A stretch of DNA of 64,000 nucleotides from a virus, in the IMG/VR virus record IMGVR_UViG_3300042291_001568, positions 52,823-116,822 of that record; one strand, 5' to 3'. Position 1 is the stretch's first letter, and each line of letters opens with the position of its first letter. Below the pieces are notes generated by a model, which saw nothing but the letters and a program-made list of their open reading frames with translations, was not told the DNA's origin and searched no databases. A program made the translations under genes and the position numbers. Of the stretch, positions 42,910 through 51,578 are shown in pieces.

Positions 42910-44729
42910 CAACAACAGACTTATCAAACGTACAACTACACTTAGTAGACTCGGCCGAAAAAGCTACTCAGTTTCTTGAGTGGTTGAGCCAGCGGCGTCC
43001 GCACAACGCGCTTGCCGTTGACACTGAAACTGGCGAGCTTCCAGGCAATCCTCGGGACCACGCATTTTCTCCATGGCATGGTCGTCTTCGTTTAGTCCAG
43101 GTTGGCGACGGTGAGCAAGGTTGGTCTATTCCGTGGGACGAATGGAAAGGTGTCTTCTACGAAGGCATGGATAAGTTTGACGGTCCTATCATCTGCCACA
43201 ACATTGCGTTTGAAGCGCGATGGTTTGCTGTTCAGTCTCGTTGGGAACTACCTTGGCACCGTGCGCATGACACGATGATTATGGCTCATATTATTGACCC
43301 ACTTGGATCTGGCGCTCTCAAGCGTCTTGCAGCATTGCACATTGATAGCCGTGCAGTTGCTCTTCAGGACACGCTAGACACTGAACTAGCAAAGAATGGT
43401 TGGACATGGGGAACTGTGCCTATTAACTTCCAACCATATTGGTCGTATGGCGCGCTTGACTGCGTATTGACTACTCGTCTCTGGGAACAGTTTTACGAAA
43501 AGTGCGGCCCTGGTGCTGCGTACTCAAAACCGTATGAACTTGAAATGCAGACACGACGAATTGTCACACGCATGGAACTAAACGGCGCACGAATTGACTT
43601 AGACTACTCAAAGAAGAAATACGAAGAGCTGACAGCGTACGCAGACTCGGTCAAAGTCTGGGCTAAGCAGCAATATGGTGGAGTGTCAATTACAAGCAAC
43701 CAGCAGTTAGTTCGTTTGTTTGAGAGTCTTGGCGCAGAAATTAGTGAGTACACTCCTACTGGCCAGAAGTCTTGCACTAAAGATCAGCTCAGAATGCTGA
43801 TGATTGACACTACGCCAGAAATAACCAATTTAGCCGACACGTGCTTGAAGCAACGAAAAGCCGACAAACTGGCCAATACTTATTTTTCTAATTTCATTAC
43901 TGACAACGTCAACGGCTTCGTTCATCCATCTGTTAGAACACTTGGTGCTAGGACAAGTCGTATGTCTATTACGAGTCCTGCCCTACAGACTCTTCCAAAA
44001 GGCGACAATGTAGTCCGTAGCGCGTTTATTCCAAAAGATGATGACCATGTGATTGTCACAAGCGACCTTGACCAGGTTGAGTTTAGAATGTTTGCAAGTC
44101 TGTCTCAAGATGAGAACTTAGTTAATCTTTTCCATCTGGCAGACGCCACTGGATCAGATCCTTTTACTGAAATCGGTCGTGAGGTTTACGCAGATCCTGA
44201 AATGCAGAAGTCAGACAAACGACGTGGGCTTATTAAGAGCATGGTGTACGGGCGACTATATGGAGCAGGCGTCGCAAAGCAGGCGCTAACTGCTGGAGTG
44301 CACGAGGCGCAGATGAAGCATACTTCAGACGCTTTTGATAGCAGGTTCCCCGGCATGTCGCATTTCCAAAAACAAATTGAAGATGTCGGTATGCGGAGGA
44401 CTAGAGCTGAAGGCCAAGGCTACGTGTACACATGGACTGGGCGTAGACTTCCATGCGACGATAACCGCGTATACACCTTAGTCAACTACCTAATTCAAGG
44501 TGGAGCAGCAGAGGTGTTCAAGAGCAACCTCATTAAGTTGGATCAAGCGGATCTTACAGAGCTGCTTATCGTTCCTGTTCACGACGAAATAGTGCTCAAT
44601 GCACCACGCAAAGATGCTGAAGAAATCAAACGTATTGTAAAAGAATGCATGACAACAACCGAAGGCTGGGCTGTTCCTTTAACAGCAGACGTTGACGGTC
44701 CACTTGAAAATTGGGGGGATAAGTACTGA
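42906..44729 (+). CDS. polA: DNA polymerase I (family A) with 3'-5' exonuclease
   Basis: 607 residues, lacking the 5'-3' exonuclease domain. Exonuclease motifs: DTE (Asp39, Glu41), HNIAFE (Asn99; Glu103 in place of the usual Asp) and YGALD (Tyr181, Asp185). Polymerase motif A is DLDQVEFRM (Asp387), motif B KSMVYGRLYG (Lys444, Tyr448, Tyr452), motif C VHDE (Asp560-Glu561). Tyr448 is the position of E. coli Phe762. Tyr there, as in T7, is associated with efficient, less discriminating polymerases of virulent phages. It is the main replicative polymerase of this phage and is overlapped by the deaminase and resolvase genes. Confidence 0.95.
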   Translation: MTTTDLSNVQLHLVDSAEKATQFLEWLSQRRPHNALAVDTETGELPGNPRDHAFSPWHGRLRLVQVGDGEQGWSIPWDEWKGVFYEGMDKFDGPIICHNIAFEARWFAVQSRWELPWHRAHDTMIMAHIIDPLGSGALKRLAALHIDSRAVALQDTLDTELAKNGWTWGTVPINFQPYWSYGALDCVLTTRLWEQFYEKCGPGAAYSKPYELEMQTRRIVTRMELNGARIDLDYSKKKYEELTAYADSVKVWAKQQYGGVSITSNQQLVRLFESLGAEISEYTPTGQKSCTKDQLRMLMIDTTPEITNLADTCLKQRKADKLANTYFSNFITDNVNGFVHPSVRTLGARTSRMSITSPALQTLPKGDNVVRSAFIPKDDDHVIVTSDLDQVEFRMFASLSQDENLVNLFHLADATGSDPFTEIGREVYADPEMQKSDKRRGLIKSMVYGRLYGAGVAKQALTAGVHEAQMKHTSDAFDSRFPGMSHFQKQIEDVGMRRTRAEGQGYVYTWTGRRLPCDDNRVYTLVNYLIQGGAAEVFKSNLIKLDQADLTELLIVPVHDEIVLNAPRKDAEEIKRIVKECMTTTEGWAVPLTADVDGPLENWGDKY

Positions 44730-45196
44730 TGAAAAGAGTAGTAATAGCTGTAGACCCAGGGAAGGCAAGTGGAATGTGCGCATTTAGCATTGCGCAAGGA
44801 GAAGAGCCAGTACTGCTGTGGTCAGGCGAGTATCAGCCAGAGGAATACGCGCAGCCTCTTAGACAGGCCATTGCTGAGTACGCAGCAGGCAACTGCAATA
44901 TAGAAATAGTATGCGAGCGGTTTACAATAAACGCTCAAACAGTGAGAAACTCGCAGGCACCCTACTCTCTAGAACAAATTGGAGTTCTTAAGCAGATAAT
45001 GCGCGACTGTGGAATGAAAGATATAGATCTGAAGTATCAAAACCCGTCAGATGCCAAAAGAATGTTTCCAAATGAAGCGTTAAAGAAACTAGGGTACTGG
45101 CATGTTGGTGGTGGAGGACACGCTTTAGACGCCATACGCCACGGTCTGCTATTCCTAGCAAAAAACGGTTGGACACCTCTTAGACTACTTCAATAG
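44729..45196 (+). CDS. RuvC-like Holliday junction resolvase
   Basis: 155 residues; ATG 44729 overlaps the polymerase stop. The RNase-H-like fold shows AVDPGKASG (Asp9), VCERF (Glu63) and GGHALDAIRHGL (Asp134 and a nearby His), the acidic set of RuvC-type nucleases. It likely resolves branched DNA before packaging or during recombination-dependent replication. It ends the first metabolic operon; a promoter and the helicase operon follow. Confidence 0.85.
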   Translation: MKRVVIAVDPGKASGMCAFSIAQGEEPVLLWSGEYQPEEYAQPLRQAIAEYAAGNCNIEIVCERFTINAQTVRNSQAPYSLEQIGVLKQIMRDCGMKDIDLKYQNPSDAKRMFPNEALKKLGYWHVGGGGHALDAIRHGLLFLAKNGWTPLRLLQ

Positions 45197-45223
45197 ATAC
45201 TAAGAAAATAAATTGCAAAACTA

Positions 45224-45253
45224 TGACATATTTGTCTTAGTATATGATACAGT
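45224..45253 (+). promoter_or_regulatory. Candidate promoter for the helicase-nuclease-SSB operon
   Basis: ATGACA (45224-45229) and, 18 nt later, TGa-TACAGT (45245-45253) form a plausible sigma-70-like promoter with extended -10. The expected start is about 24 nt before GTG 45284, matching the spacing at the other candidates. Confidence 0.45.
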
Positions 45254-45283
45254 GACACATATCAAAATGACGAGAGGAAACAG

Positions 45284-47077
45284 GTGCCAGTAGCAGTCGA
45301 GCTCAACGAGTCGGGCGAGCACATCCGAATTGAGACAGAATGGCGCTATAAGGAACTCTGCAAGAGTATTCCTGGCGCGACATGGAATGCTGGAGATCAA
45401 GCGTGGCGAGCTCCTTTAGGTTGGACAACATGCTTGGCTCTTAGGTCAGTGTTTAAGTCTGATTTAGAAATTGGCCCACGGTTAGCTGCGTGGGCAGGCA
45501 ACGAGCTTGCTATACGAGTCACGCCAGCAAACGAACTACGAGACTTAGATACGTACGAAGGCGACGAAGATTTGTATCCTCACCAGCGCGCTGGAGTTGC
45601 ATTTCTTTCGCAAGCACGCCGTGCGTTACTGGCCGATGAGCCTGGCCTTGGTAAAACAGCACAGGCAATCCGTGCTTTAAAAAAGCTTAAAGAAACTGAG
45701 CAAGTATTTCCTGCTCTTATCGTTTGCCCAAACACGCTAAAGAAAAACTGGAAGCGTGAGTTTGCGATGTGGTGGCCAGACGTAAAGGTTCAAGTGATCT
45801 CTGGATCTGCATCGCAGCGCCGAGCGCAGCTTGAGACAGAAGCTGATGTATTCGTTATTAACTGGGAATCCCTCCGCGGCCACTCTCGCCTAGCACCGTA
45901 CGGTTCAGTCGCTCTGGCGCGATGCCCAGAGTGTGGCGGTCACGATGAAAAAGTAACTGAAAACCGCTGTGAAGTCCACTTACGCGAGCTGAATAAAATT
46001 GATTTCAAAGCCGTAGTAGCTGACGAAATTCACAGGTCTAAAGAACCTAAGTCAAAACAAACTCGTGCTCTGTGGGCAGCCACTGGCAACGCAGACATTC
46101 GGTATGCGATGACTGGTACACCAATTGCAAACAACGTACTTGACCTTTGGGCAATTCTTCACTGGCTATCGCCAACTGAATGGCCTAGCAAGACGCGATG
46201 GATTGATCGTATGGTTGACACAATGCTTAACGCTTTTGGGGGAATGATTGTCATCGGCGTAAAGCCGCACATGAACGATGAGTTCTACGCTGGAGTGCAT
46301 CCTCGCATGCGCAGAATGCTTAAAGCACGAGTGCTTCCATGGCTTCCGCCGGTCCTACGCGAACGCCGTGACGTTGAGATGTCAACTAAGCAAAAGAAAG
46401 CATATCAGCAAATGCGCGATACAATGATTGCTGAGCTCGAGGTTGGCGAAGCAGTAGTTGCGCCAAGTCCGCTTACGCAGACAACACGCTTGCTTCAATT
46501 TGCTAGCTCTTTCGCTTCTATAGATATAGACGAATTGACAGGCCAAATGAAAGTACTGCTATCTGAGCCTTCATGCAAAGTTGATGCGCTTATGGATGAC
46601 ATTTCAAGTGGCGACTTCGGCGATGACTCTGTAGCAGTTTGCGCAGTATCGCGGCAGCTCATTGAGCTTCTCAGCACAGCAATGACAAAAGCTAAAATCC
46701 CGCACGGATTGATCACAGGTGCGCAGAATGAAGACGAACGTCAACAAGCGGTTGATGATTTTCAGTCTGGAAAGATTAAGTGGATCCTATTTACAGCCCA
46801 GGCTGGTGGTGTCGGCATCACGCTTACAGCAGCTCGCAGGCTCGTAATGCTTCAGCGTCCTTGGTCACTGGTTGACTACAAGCAAGCTCTTGACCGTGTA
46901 CACCGCATCGGTAGCGAAATACACGACAGCATCGTCATTATGGACTATGTTACCGAAGGAACTATTGAAGAACGAGTTATTCAAGTGCTTGACAGCAAAG
47001 CTGACAACTTCGAGAATATCGTAAGAGACAAGGCACAGCTAATGAAAATGCTACGAGACGAAAAGGCAGGGATTTAA
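45284..47077 (+). CDS. SNF2/SWI2-family DNA helicase with HARP-like N-terminus
   Basis: 597 residues from GTG 45284 behind GAGAGGAAA. Residues 1-65 form a small HARP-like domain (W-x-A-GDQAWRAPLGW) found on annealing helicases. Motif I is ADEPGLGKT (118-125), motif II ADEIH (247-250), and motif VI LDRVHRIGS. A zinc-ribbon-like insert (CPECGG... Cys214, Cys217, Cys229) sits between motifs Ia and II. It probably remodels replication forks or promotes recombination. A segment like its N-terminal domain recurs inside the giant protein's SF1 helicase. Confidence 0.9.
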   Translation: MPVAVELNESGEHIRIETEWRYKELCKSIPGATWNAGDQAWRAPLGWTTCLALRSVFKSDLEIGPRLAAWAGNELAIRVTPANELRDLDTYEGDEDLYPHQRAGVAFLSQARRALLADEPGLGKTAQAIRALKKLKETEQVFPALIVCPNTLKKNWKREFAMWWPDVKVQVISGSASQRRAQLETEADVFVINWESLRGHSRLAPYGSVALARCPECGGHDEKVTENRCEVHLRELNKIDFKAVVADEIHRSKEPKSKQTRALWAATGNADIRYAMTGTPIANNVLDLWAILHWLSPTEWPSKTRWIDRMVDTMLNAFGGMIVIGVKPHMNDEFYAGVHPRMRRMLKARVLPWLPPVLRERRDVEMSTKQKKAYQQMRDTMIAELEVGEAVVAPSPLTQTTRLLQFASSFASIDIDELTGQMKVLLSEPSCKVDALMDDISSGDFGDDSVAVCAVSRQLIELLSTAMTKAKIPHGLITGAQNEDERQQAVDDFQSGKIKWILFTAQAGGVGITLTAARRLVMLQRPWSLVDYKQALDRVHRIGSEIHDSIVIMDYVTEGTIEERVIQVLDSKADNFENIVRDKAQLMKMLRDEKAGI

Positions 47078-48060
47078 TGACAGAGTTTAACGTCACTGAT
47101 GGTGTTATGGGTGTTCCAGTAGAAATTGGAATAAAGAAACCACTAAAGATTTCTAACTCAGAAATCCAGACATTTAAAGATTGCCGTCGTAAGTGGTGGC
47201 TTAACTACTATCGTAGGCTTCAACCACAAAGCACTAACTTCACTGGTGCTCTTGCACTTGGCTCTAGAATTCACGGCGCTCTTGATATGTACTACTCAAC
47301 AGACACTCCTCTTCTTGACGCGCACGCAACGCTTGTTGCTCGTGACAAGCAGTTGTTGATTGATAGCTTCCGTGACACTATGGATCTAGACACTGAAGCC
47401 GAGCTTGGCCGCATTATGCTCGAAGGATACCTTCAATGGGTAGACGAGAACGGCATTGACGCAGAACTCGAGATGATTTCTACTGAAGAGATTATTGCGA
47501 TGCCGATGTTTGATGGTGAAGTGATACTTCAAGGAAAGCTCGATATGCGAGTCCGTCGCAAAGGCGATGGAGTACGCATGTTTAGAGACTTCAAGACAGT
47601 TGGCGGATCGTTCACTGAGTTCGCATCTCTTGCGCACATGAACGAACAAATCTTGACGTACATGCTTCTTGAAGCTGCACAAAACGCTGAAGGAGAGCGC
47701 AGCGAAGGCGGTATATTTACAATGCTCAAGAAAGTGAAGCGTACTGCTAACGCAAAGCCTCCTTTCTACGAGCAAATTGAAGTTCGGCATAACACATTCG
47801 CTCTCAGATCATTCTGGTCGCGAATACATGGCACGGTTCGTGACATGCTTATAGTGCGCAAAGCGCTTGATGATGGCCAAGACCATCACAACGTAGCGTA
47901 TCCTCGGCCTAGCCGAGACTGTAAGTGGAAATGCCAATTCTTCGCCATTTGCCCACTGTTTGACGACGGAAGCGCCGCCGAACAAGCAATTGCCGAATTG
48001 TATGTGGTCGATGACCCGTACGGTTACTACAAACCAACAGAGCTAAAAGGAAACGAGTGA
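47077..48060 (+). CDS. Cas4/RecB-like PD-(D/E)XK exonuclease with Fe-S cysteines
   Basis: 327 residues. Nuclease residues: His66, Asp156 (QGKLD), Asp171 and Lys173 (DFKT), Gln191 and Tyr195 (Q-x3-Y). Four cysteines, Cys36 (KDCRRKWW) and Cys282, Cys286, Cys292, sit as in the 4Fe-4S nucleases of the Cas4/AddB type. It likely resects DNA ends for the Sak4-like recombinase encoded next. There are no Cas genes near, so this is a phage recombination enzyme rather than a CRISPR component. Genes overlap by 1-4 nt. Confidence 0.88.
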   Translation: MTEFNVTDGVMGVPVEIGIKKPLKISNSEIQTFKDCRRKWWLNYYRRLQPQSTNFTGALALGSRIHGALDMYYSTDTPLLDAHATLVARDKQLLIDSFRDTMDLDTEAELGRIMLEGYLQWVDENGIDAELEMISTEEIIAMPMFDGEVILQGKLDMRVRRKGDGVRMFRDFKTVGGSFTEFASLAHMNEQILTYMLLEAAQNAEGERSEGGIFTMLKKVKRTANAKPPFYEQIEVRHNTFALRSFWSRIHGTVRDMLIVRKALDDGQDHHNVAYPRPSRDCKWKCQFFAICPLFDDGSAAEQAIAELYVVDDPYGYYKPTELKGNE

Positions 48061-48818
48061 CAATGTCAAGAGTACAACGTTCATTGACCATGATGGTCTA
48101 CGGAGAATCTAAGGTAGGTAAGTCTACATTTGCGGTGACAGCACCGTACCCAAGACTGATGCTTGACGTAGAGGGTGGACACAGGTTCCTTCCCATCAAT
48201 GTCAAGTATTGGGACCCACTACGAGAAGAGCCGCCTGTCGCAGACGGAACATGGGACACATGCGTCGTAAACGTAATTGAATACGACACTGTTATCAAAG
48301 CGTACCAGTGGTTGCAACTTGGCAAGCATCAGTTTAAGTCGTTGATTATTGACTCAGTATCTGAGCTTCAAGTAAAGTGCGTTGATAACATTGCTGGAAA
48401 GAATCAAATGCAAATGCAACAGTGGGGCGAGCTTCTTCGTCACATGGGCGCGTTGCTTCGAGATCTCCGTGACCTTACAATGCACGCTACTAATCCTCTC
48501 GAAGCCGTCGTATTGACAGCGATGGCACGACAAGGGCAAGACGGCAGATACCGTCCATACTTGCAAGGACAACTTGCAATTCAAGCCCCGTATTTCTACG
48601 ACATCCTTGGCGCTATCACCGTTGAGGAATTTCCAAACCCAGATCCTACGCAGCTTCCAATAAAAGCACGTAGGATGCACGTTGAGCGCACCAACCAGTA
48701 CGAAGCTGGTGAGCGAGTTCAGGGTAGGCTTGGAAAAGTAGTAGAACAACAGAACTTAGGCATAGAGGCGATGCTTGACATCGTCTTTGGGCCTCGTCCT
48801 GCTTCAGAAACCAAATAA
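48057..48818 (+). CDS. Sak4-like RecA-fold ATPase (single-strand annealing)
   Basis: 253 residues from GTG 48057, overlapping the nuclease stop. Walker A is YGESKVGKST (16-24) and Walker B-like FKSLIIDSVSEL. The length and position between exonuclease and SSB fit Sak4-type phage recombinases (AAA_24 ATPases), which need SSB for annealing. The C-terminus is basic and Gln-rich. Confidence 0.85.
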   Translation: MTMSRVQRSLTMMVYGESKVGKSTFAVTAPYPRLMLDVEGGHRFLPINVKYWDPLREEPPVADGTWDTCVVNVIEYDTVIKAYQWLQLGKHQFKSLIIDSVSELQVKCVDNIAGKNQMQMQQWGELLRHMGALLRDLRDLTMHATNPLEAVVLTAMARQGQDGRYRPYLQGQLAIQAPYFYDILGAITVEEFPNPDPTQLPIKARRMHVERTNQYEAGERVQGRLGKVVEQQNLGIEAMLDIVFGPRPASETK

Positions 48819-48848
48819 CAACAAACACAGAAAGACACGGTAAATACC

Positions 48849-49430
48849 ATGAGTACACTCAATTGGGGAGACCTAGTTAAAGAAGCTGGCGATGTCGGCA
48901 GCTATGATCCACTTCCAGACGGTGACTACGATCTTGCAATCGTAGAAGGCGTCGCAAAGACAACGCAATCAGGAAAAACAATGTTCGCAGTTAAAGCACA
49001 GGTTCAGACAGGCGCCCACATGAAGCGTCTCGTCTGGGACAACTTGGTTGTCTCAACCGACAACCCAACTGCGCTTGGAATCTTTTTCCGCAAAATGAAT
49101 GCGCTTGGTCTTAACCGCGATTTCTTCGCAACAAGCCCAACCAACGCTCAAATTGAGCAAGCACTCAAGGGACGCACATTCCGTGCGCAAATTGGGTCAC
49201 GCACTTGGCAGGGTCAAAAGAAGAATGAAATCAAGTCATACTACAGTGCAGTTGCGTCAGCACCTGTTATTGCAGCGGCGGCAGCTCCTGCTCCAGCCCC
49301 TGCACCGGCTCCTGCTCCAGCACCGGCCCCAGCGCCTGCTCCTGCAGTTGCACCGGCACCAGTTGCAGCAGCTCCTGCTCCAGCAGCAGCACCAGTAGAC
49401 ATCAACACACCGCCAGTCGCTCCTTTCTGA
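48849..49430 (+). CDS. Single-stranded DNA-binding protein (DUF669-like) with Ala-Pro tail
   Basis: 193 residues. The N-terminal 135 residues (DPLPDGDYDLAIVEGVAK, GRTFRAQIGSRTWQGQKKNE) form the OB-like core of DUF669/Gp2.5-type SSBs. Residues about 140-175 are an almost pure Ala-Pro alternation, then a short tip ending VAPF instead of the acidic SSB tip. The tail should be an extended, stiff linker presenting the C-terminal peptide to partner proteins. It is the last gene before a large hairpin. Confidence 0.8.
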   Translation: MSTLNWGDLVKEAGDVGSYDPLPDGDYDLAIVEGVAKTTQSGKTMFAVKAQVQTGAHMKRLVWDNLVVSTDNPTALGIFFRKMNALGLNRDFFATSPTNAQIEQALKGRTFRAQIGSRTWQGQKKNEIKSYYSAVASAPVIAAAAAPAPAPAPAPAPAPAPAPAPAVAPAPVAAAPAPAAAPVDINTPPVAPF

Positions 49431-49457
49431 TCACTAGATCATAGGAGTTTGTCGTGT

Positions 49458-49528
49458 GATGCGGCATAGACGGAACGTGTTTACTACACTTATATTTATT
49501 TGTGTAGGCACACCGTTTATGCCGCATC
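49458..49528 (+). other. 71-nt intergenic hairpin with a 16-bp stem
   Basis: 49458-49473 pairs with 49513-49528 (16 bp, one G-U, outer 11 bp perfect: GATGCGGCATA). An inner 6-bp stem CTACAC (49484-49489) / GTGTAG (49502-49507) closes an AT-rich 12-nt loop. It lies in the 142-nt gap after SSB and abuts an extended -10 promoter (49531-49539). No T-tract follows. It may be a terminator, a small structured RNA, an operator, or a replication-origin hairpin. It is not a tRNA (no T-loop). Confidence 0.65.
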
Positions 49529-49530
49529 CG

Positions 49531-49539
49531 TGATATCAT
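49531..49539 (+). promoter_or_regulatory. Candidate extended -10 promoter for the sugar cassette
   Basis: TGATATCAT lies 33 nt before ATG 49573, with the leader carrying AAGGAGAG. The palindromic GATATC overlaps the -10. The promoter directly follows the large hairpin. Confidence 0.45.
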
Positions 49540-49572
49540 TTCTAATACGACACAGCGAAACAAGGAGAGTGT

Positions 49573-50820
49573 ATGCGGGTAGCGATACTTGAACCAGAGC
49601 CAGGAGTAAAAGGCCCAACGGCTTGGGCTTTCAGAATGAGATATGGATTTAGAGAACTAGGTCACGAGTGCGACGTAGTTTCTTTTACAAAGAGTGGAAA
49701 AGTCAGATCATCGTGGGGAAAGCCTCAACCAGGCGGCCGATGGTGGAATGAAGCGCCAGACGTAGTTGTCAAGAGCGCTAACCTTGTCGAGTTGCTAGAT
49801 AAATACGACATGGTTGTTCTTCCAGAAATCAAAGTCCCTTTGCACGACAAAATGGCAATCAAAGCAGGCGAAGATGTCATACCTGAGTACGTTGATGCGC
49901 TTCTTCGCACAAAAGCTAGGTGGACAACTTCATTACACGGATCTTTTTACCCAGCGAGCACAATTCCGTTTGTTCCACGTTTGCTCGAGGCTGAAAATAG
50001 AGGCAGCATGCTCGTCACAATGAGCGACGACTCAGCTACGGATAGCAATGATCTATTCAAAGGAATGAAATGGATCAAAGGATGTATGCCGTTTCTTCCA
50101 AGCTTTGCGATTGATGACCCAATTCCGCAGGAAAACATTGTAGGAACATCTGGAAGATTTATCTACAATAAAGGACAGCCGTTAATTGCTCTTGCAGGCG
50201 CACAATTGCCAGAAGACATTGTGGTTGAGATATGGGGATCGTGTTCAGTAGGGCTAGGTCCTTCACCGACGTACATTACGTATGAACAACTTCGCGACAA
50301 TTTTGGCGCTAAAGTTATCCGCTATGCTAAGCAAGCAGATATGGATAGGCCAGATGGACGTAAGGATGGAAACATAATTACTCCGTACGCTTGGGACGCA
50401 CGGATTCCAGGAAAAGCCTTAGTTCGCTATCTTGGCAACTACACTGATTCTGCTGCAATCGCATCGCGCTTTAAGGTTCATATGAACTTGACTGCGTATA
50501 ACTTTGCTCGAGGACTTGTGGAGTACTCCACGCTTGAAGCAGCCGATGCTGGCGCCATGTGTATTGTTCCGCAGCATCTATCTGACCCGCAGTTTCGTAT
50601 GATGGTGCTTGATTGGTATAAGGGATCTCCAACACAAGGGAGGCTCGTGAAGCCTGAAGGCCGAGAAATCATTGACCAAGTCACTGCAGCTTTTGTCAAG
50701 TGTCTAGAGATTTCTGACAGCGACAGACTTGAAATTGCTCGTCACAACAGAGAAGTCTTGCGTACACGAAATGATCCACGCAAGAGCGCTGAAATTATGA
50801 TTGAAAGCGCGTTCTCGTGA
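49573..50820 (+). CDS. GT-B fold glycosyltransferase
   Basis: 415 residues; AAGGAGAG lies upstream of ATG 49573. The N-terminus (RVAILEPEPGVKGPTAW, YGFRELGHECDVVSF) is a Rossmann acceptor domain. The donor domain has GTSGRFIYNKGQPL, IVVEIWGSCSVG and FARGLVEYSTLEAADAGAM, the last being the E-x7-E-like donor-binding region of GT4-type enzymes. The acceptor is unknown: modified phage DNA, virion proteins or host surface. It is the first gene of a tightly overlapping five-gene sugar cassette. Confidence 0.8.
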   Translation: MRVAILEPEPGVKGPTAWAFRMRYGFRELGHECDVVSFTKSGKVRSSWGKPQPGGRWWNEAPDVVVKSANLVELLDKYDMVVLPEIKVPLHDKMAIKAGEDVIPEYVDALLRTKARWTTSLHGSFYPASTIPFVPRLLEAENRGSMLVTMSDDSATDSNDLFKGMKWIKGCMPFLPSFAIDDPIPQENIVGTSGRFIYNKGQPLIALAGAQLPEDIVVEIWGSCSVGLGPSPTYITYEQLRDNFGAKVIRYAKQADMDRPDGRKDGNIITPYAWDARIPGKALVRYLGNYTDSAAIASRFKVHMNLTAYNFARGLVEYSTLEAADAGAMCIVPQHLSDPQFRMMVLDWYKGSPTQGRLVKPEGREIIDQVTAAFVKCLEISDSDRLEIARHNREVLRTRNDPRKSAEIMIESAFS

Positions 50821-51578
50821 GGGGTTTGTCAGGGGCTGTTGTCGAGATACTTCCTAATGGAATAGTAAAAAAGTCTGGTGGCATAGTCGAGCGCACTCGA
50901 GAACAAGGCGAGTGGATTATGAAGCATGGTGGAGTCATATTTCCGCAGGTGCTTTCAATCACAGACGACGGGTACACAATGGAAGAACTTGAGTACGTCG
51001 AGTACTGGGAAAGTACTCCGTCATTTATTGTTCCCGCGCTTGCTAATCATGTGTGGACTCAGCCAGCCGTAGTTCCGCCTACAGCTAACACACAAGAGCT
51101 ACTTGAAGCCAAAATGAAACACACGATTGACAAGTACTTAGCAGAGCATATTGATGAAGCAACTAAGAAAGAAATAATTAACTCTGCTAAAATAGCAGGC
51201 GATGGCGCTTTTAGAATGAAGCACTGTCTCTCACATGGAGACCCGACGGCTGAAAACGTAATGAACCGTGCTGGGTACGGAAGAGTATTCATTGACCCAA
51301 TTCGGGCGACAGAAACTGTTCCCGACTCACCAGCAGTTGACATTGGAAAGATCCTGCAGAGTGCATGCGGCTGGGAAGATGCTAAGTACAATAACGGAGT
51401 GATTGCGTACCGCAGAGCAGACGTAAAAGATCTTATTGATGATGATAGGCTATTTGTTGTAGGTGAGGCATGGGCTGTTGTTCACGTGATGCGCGCTGTG
51501 CCTTACGTTTTAAGAAACATTCCTGACTCACTACCAAGAGTACTTACAGTGCTAGAGAGAGCGATAGAACGATGGTAA
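50817..51578 (+). CDS. APH-fold small-molecule (sugar?) kinase
   Basis: 253 residues from GTG 50817, overlapping the glycosyltransferase by 4 nt. The catalytic loop is SHGDPTAEN (His140, Asp142, Asn147) and the metal-binding motif FIDPIR (Asp160), as in aminoglycoside/choline/N-acetylhexosamine 1-kinases. The Gly-rich loop is short (LSGAVVEILPNGIVKK). Next to a nucleotidyltransferase it could make a sugar-1-phosphate (NahK-like logic) or phosphocholine (LicA-like logic). Antibiotic resistance is unlikely given the context. Confidence 0.78.
   Translation: MRGLSGAVVEILPNGIVKKSGGIVERTREQGEWIMKHGGVIFPQVLSITDDGYTMEELEYVEYWESTPSFIVPALANHVWTQPAVVPPTANTQELLEAKMKHTIDKYLAEHIDEATKKEIINSAKIAGDGAFRMKHCLSHGDPTAENVMNRAGYGRVFIDPIRATETVPDSPAVDIGKILQSACGWEDAKYNNGVIAYRRADVKDLIDDDRLFVVGEAWAVVHVMRAVPYVLRNIPDSLPRVLTVLERAIERW

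Noticed and set aside
47077-48060. Cas4 as sign of a CRISPR system
   Set aside because: There are no other cas genes or repeat arrays; the neighbours are phage recombination genes.
49099-49398. 99-codon Leu/Gln-rich plus-strand frame
   Set aside because: It is the SSB Ala-Pro repeat read in another frame.
49458-49528. tRNA gene
   Set aside because: The length fits, but the structure is one long hairpin with no T-loop, D-arm or anticodon arm.
50817-51578. Aminoglycoside resistance gene
   Set aside because: Only the APH catalytic motifs are shared; the operon context is sugar activation in a phage.
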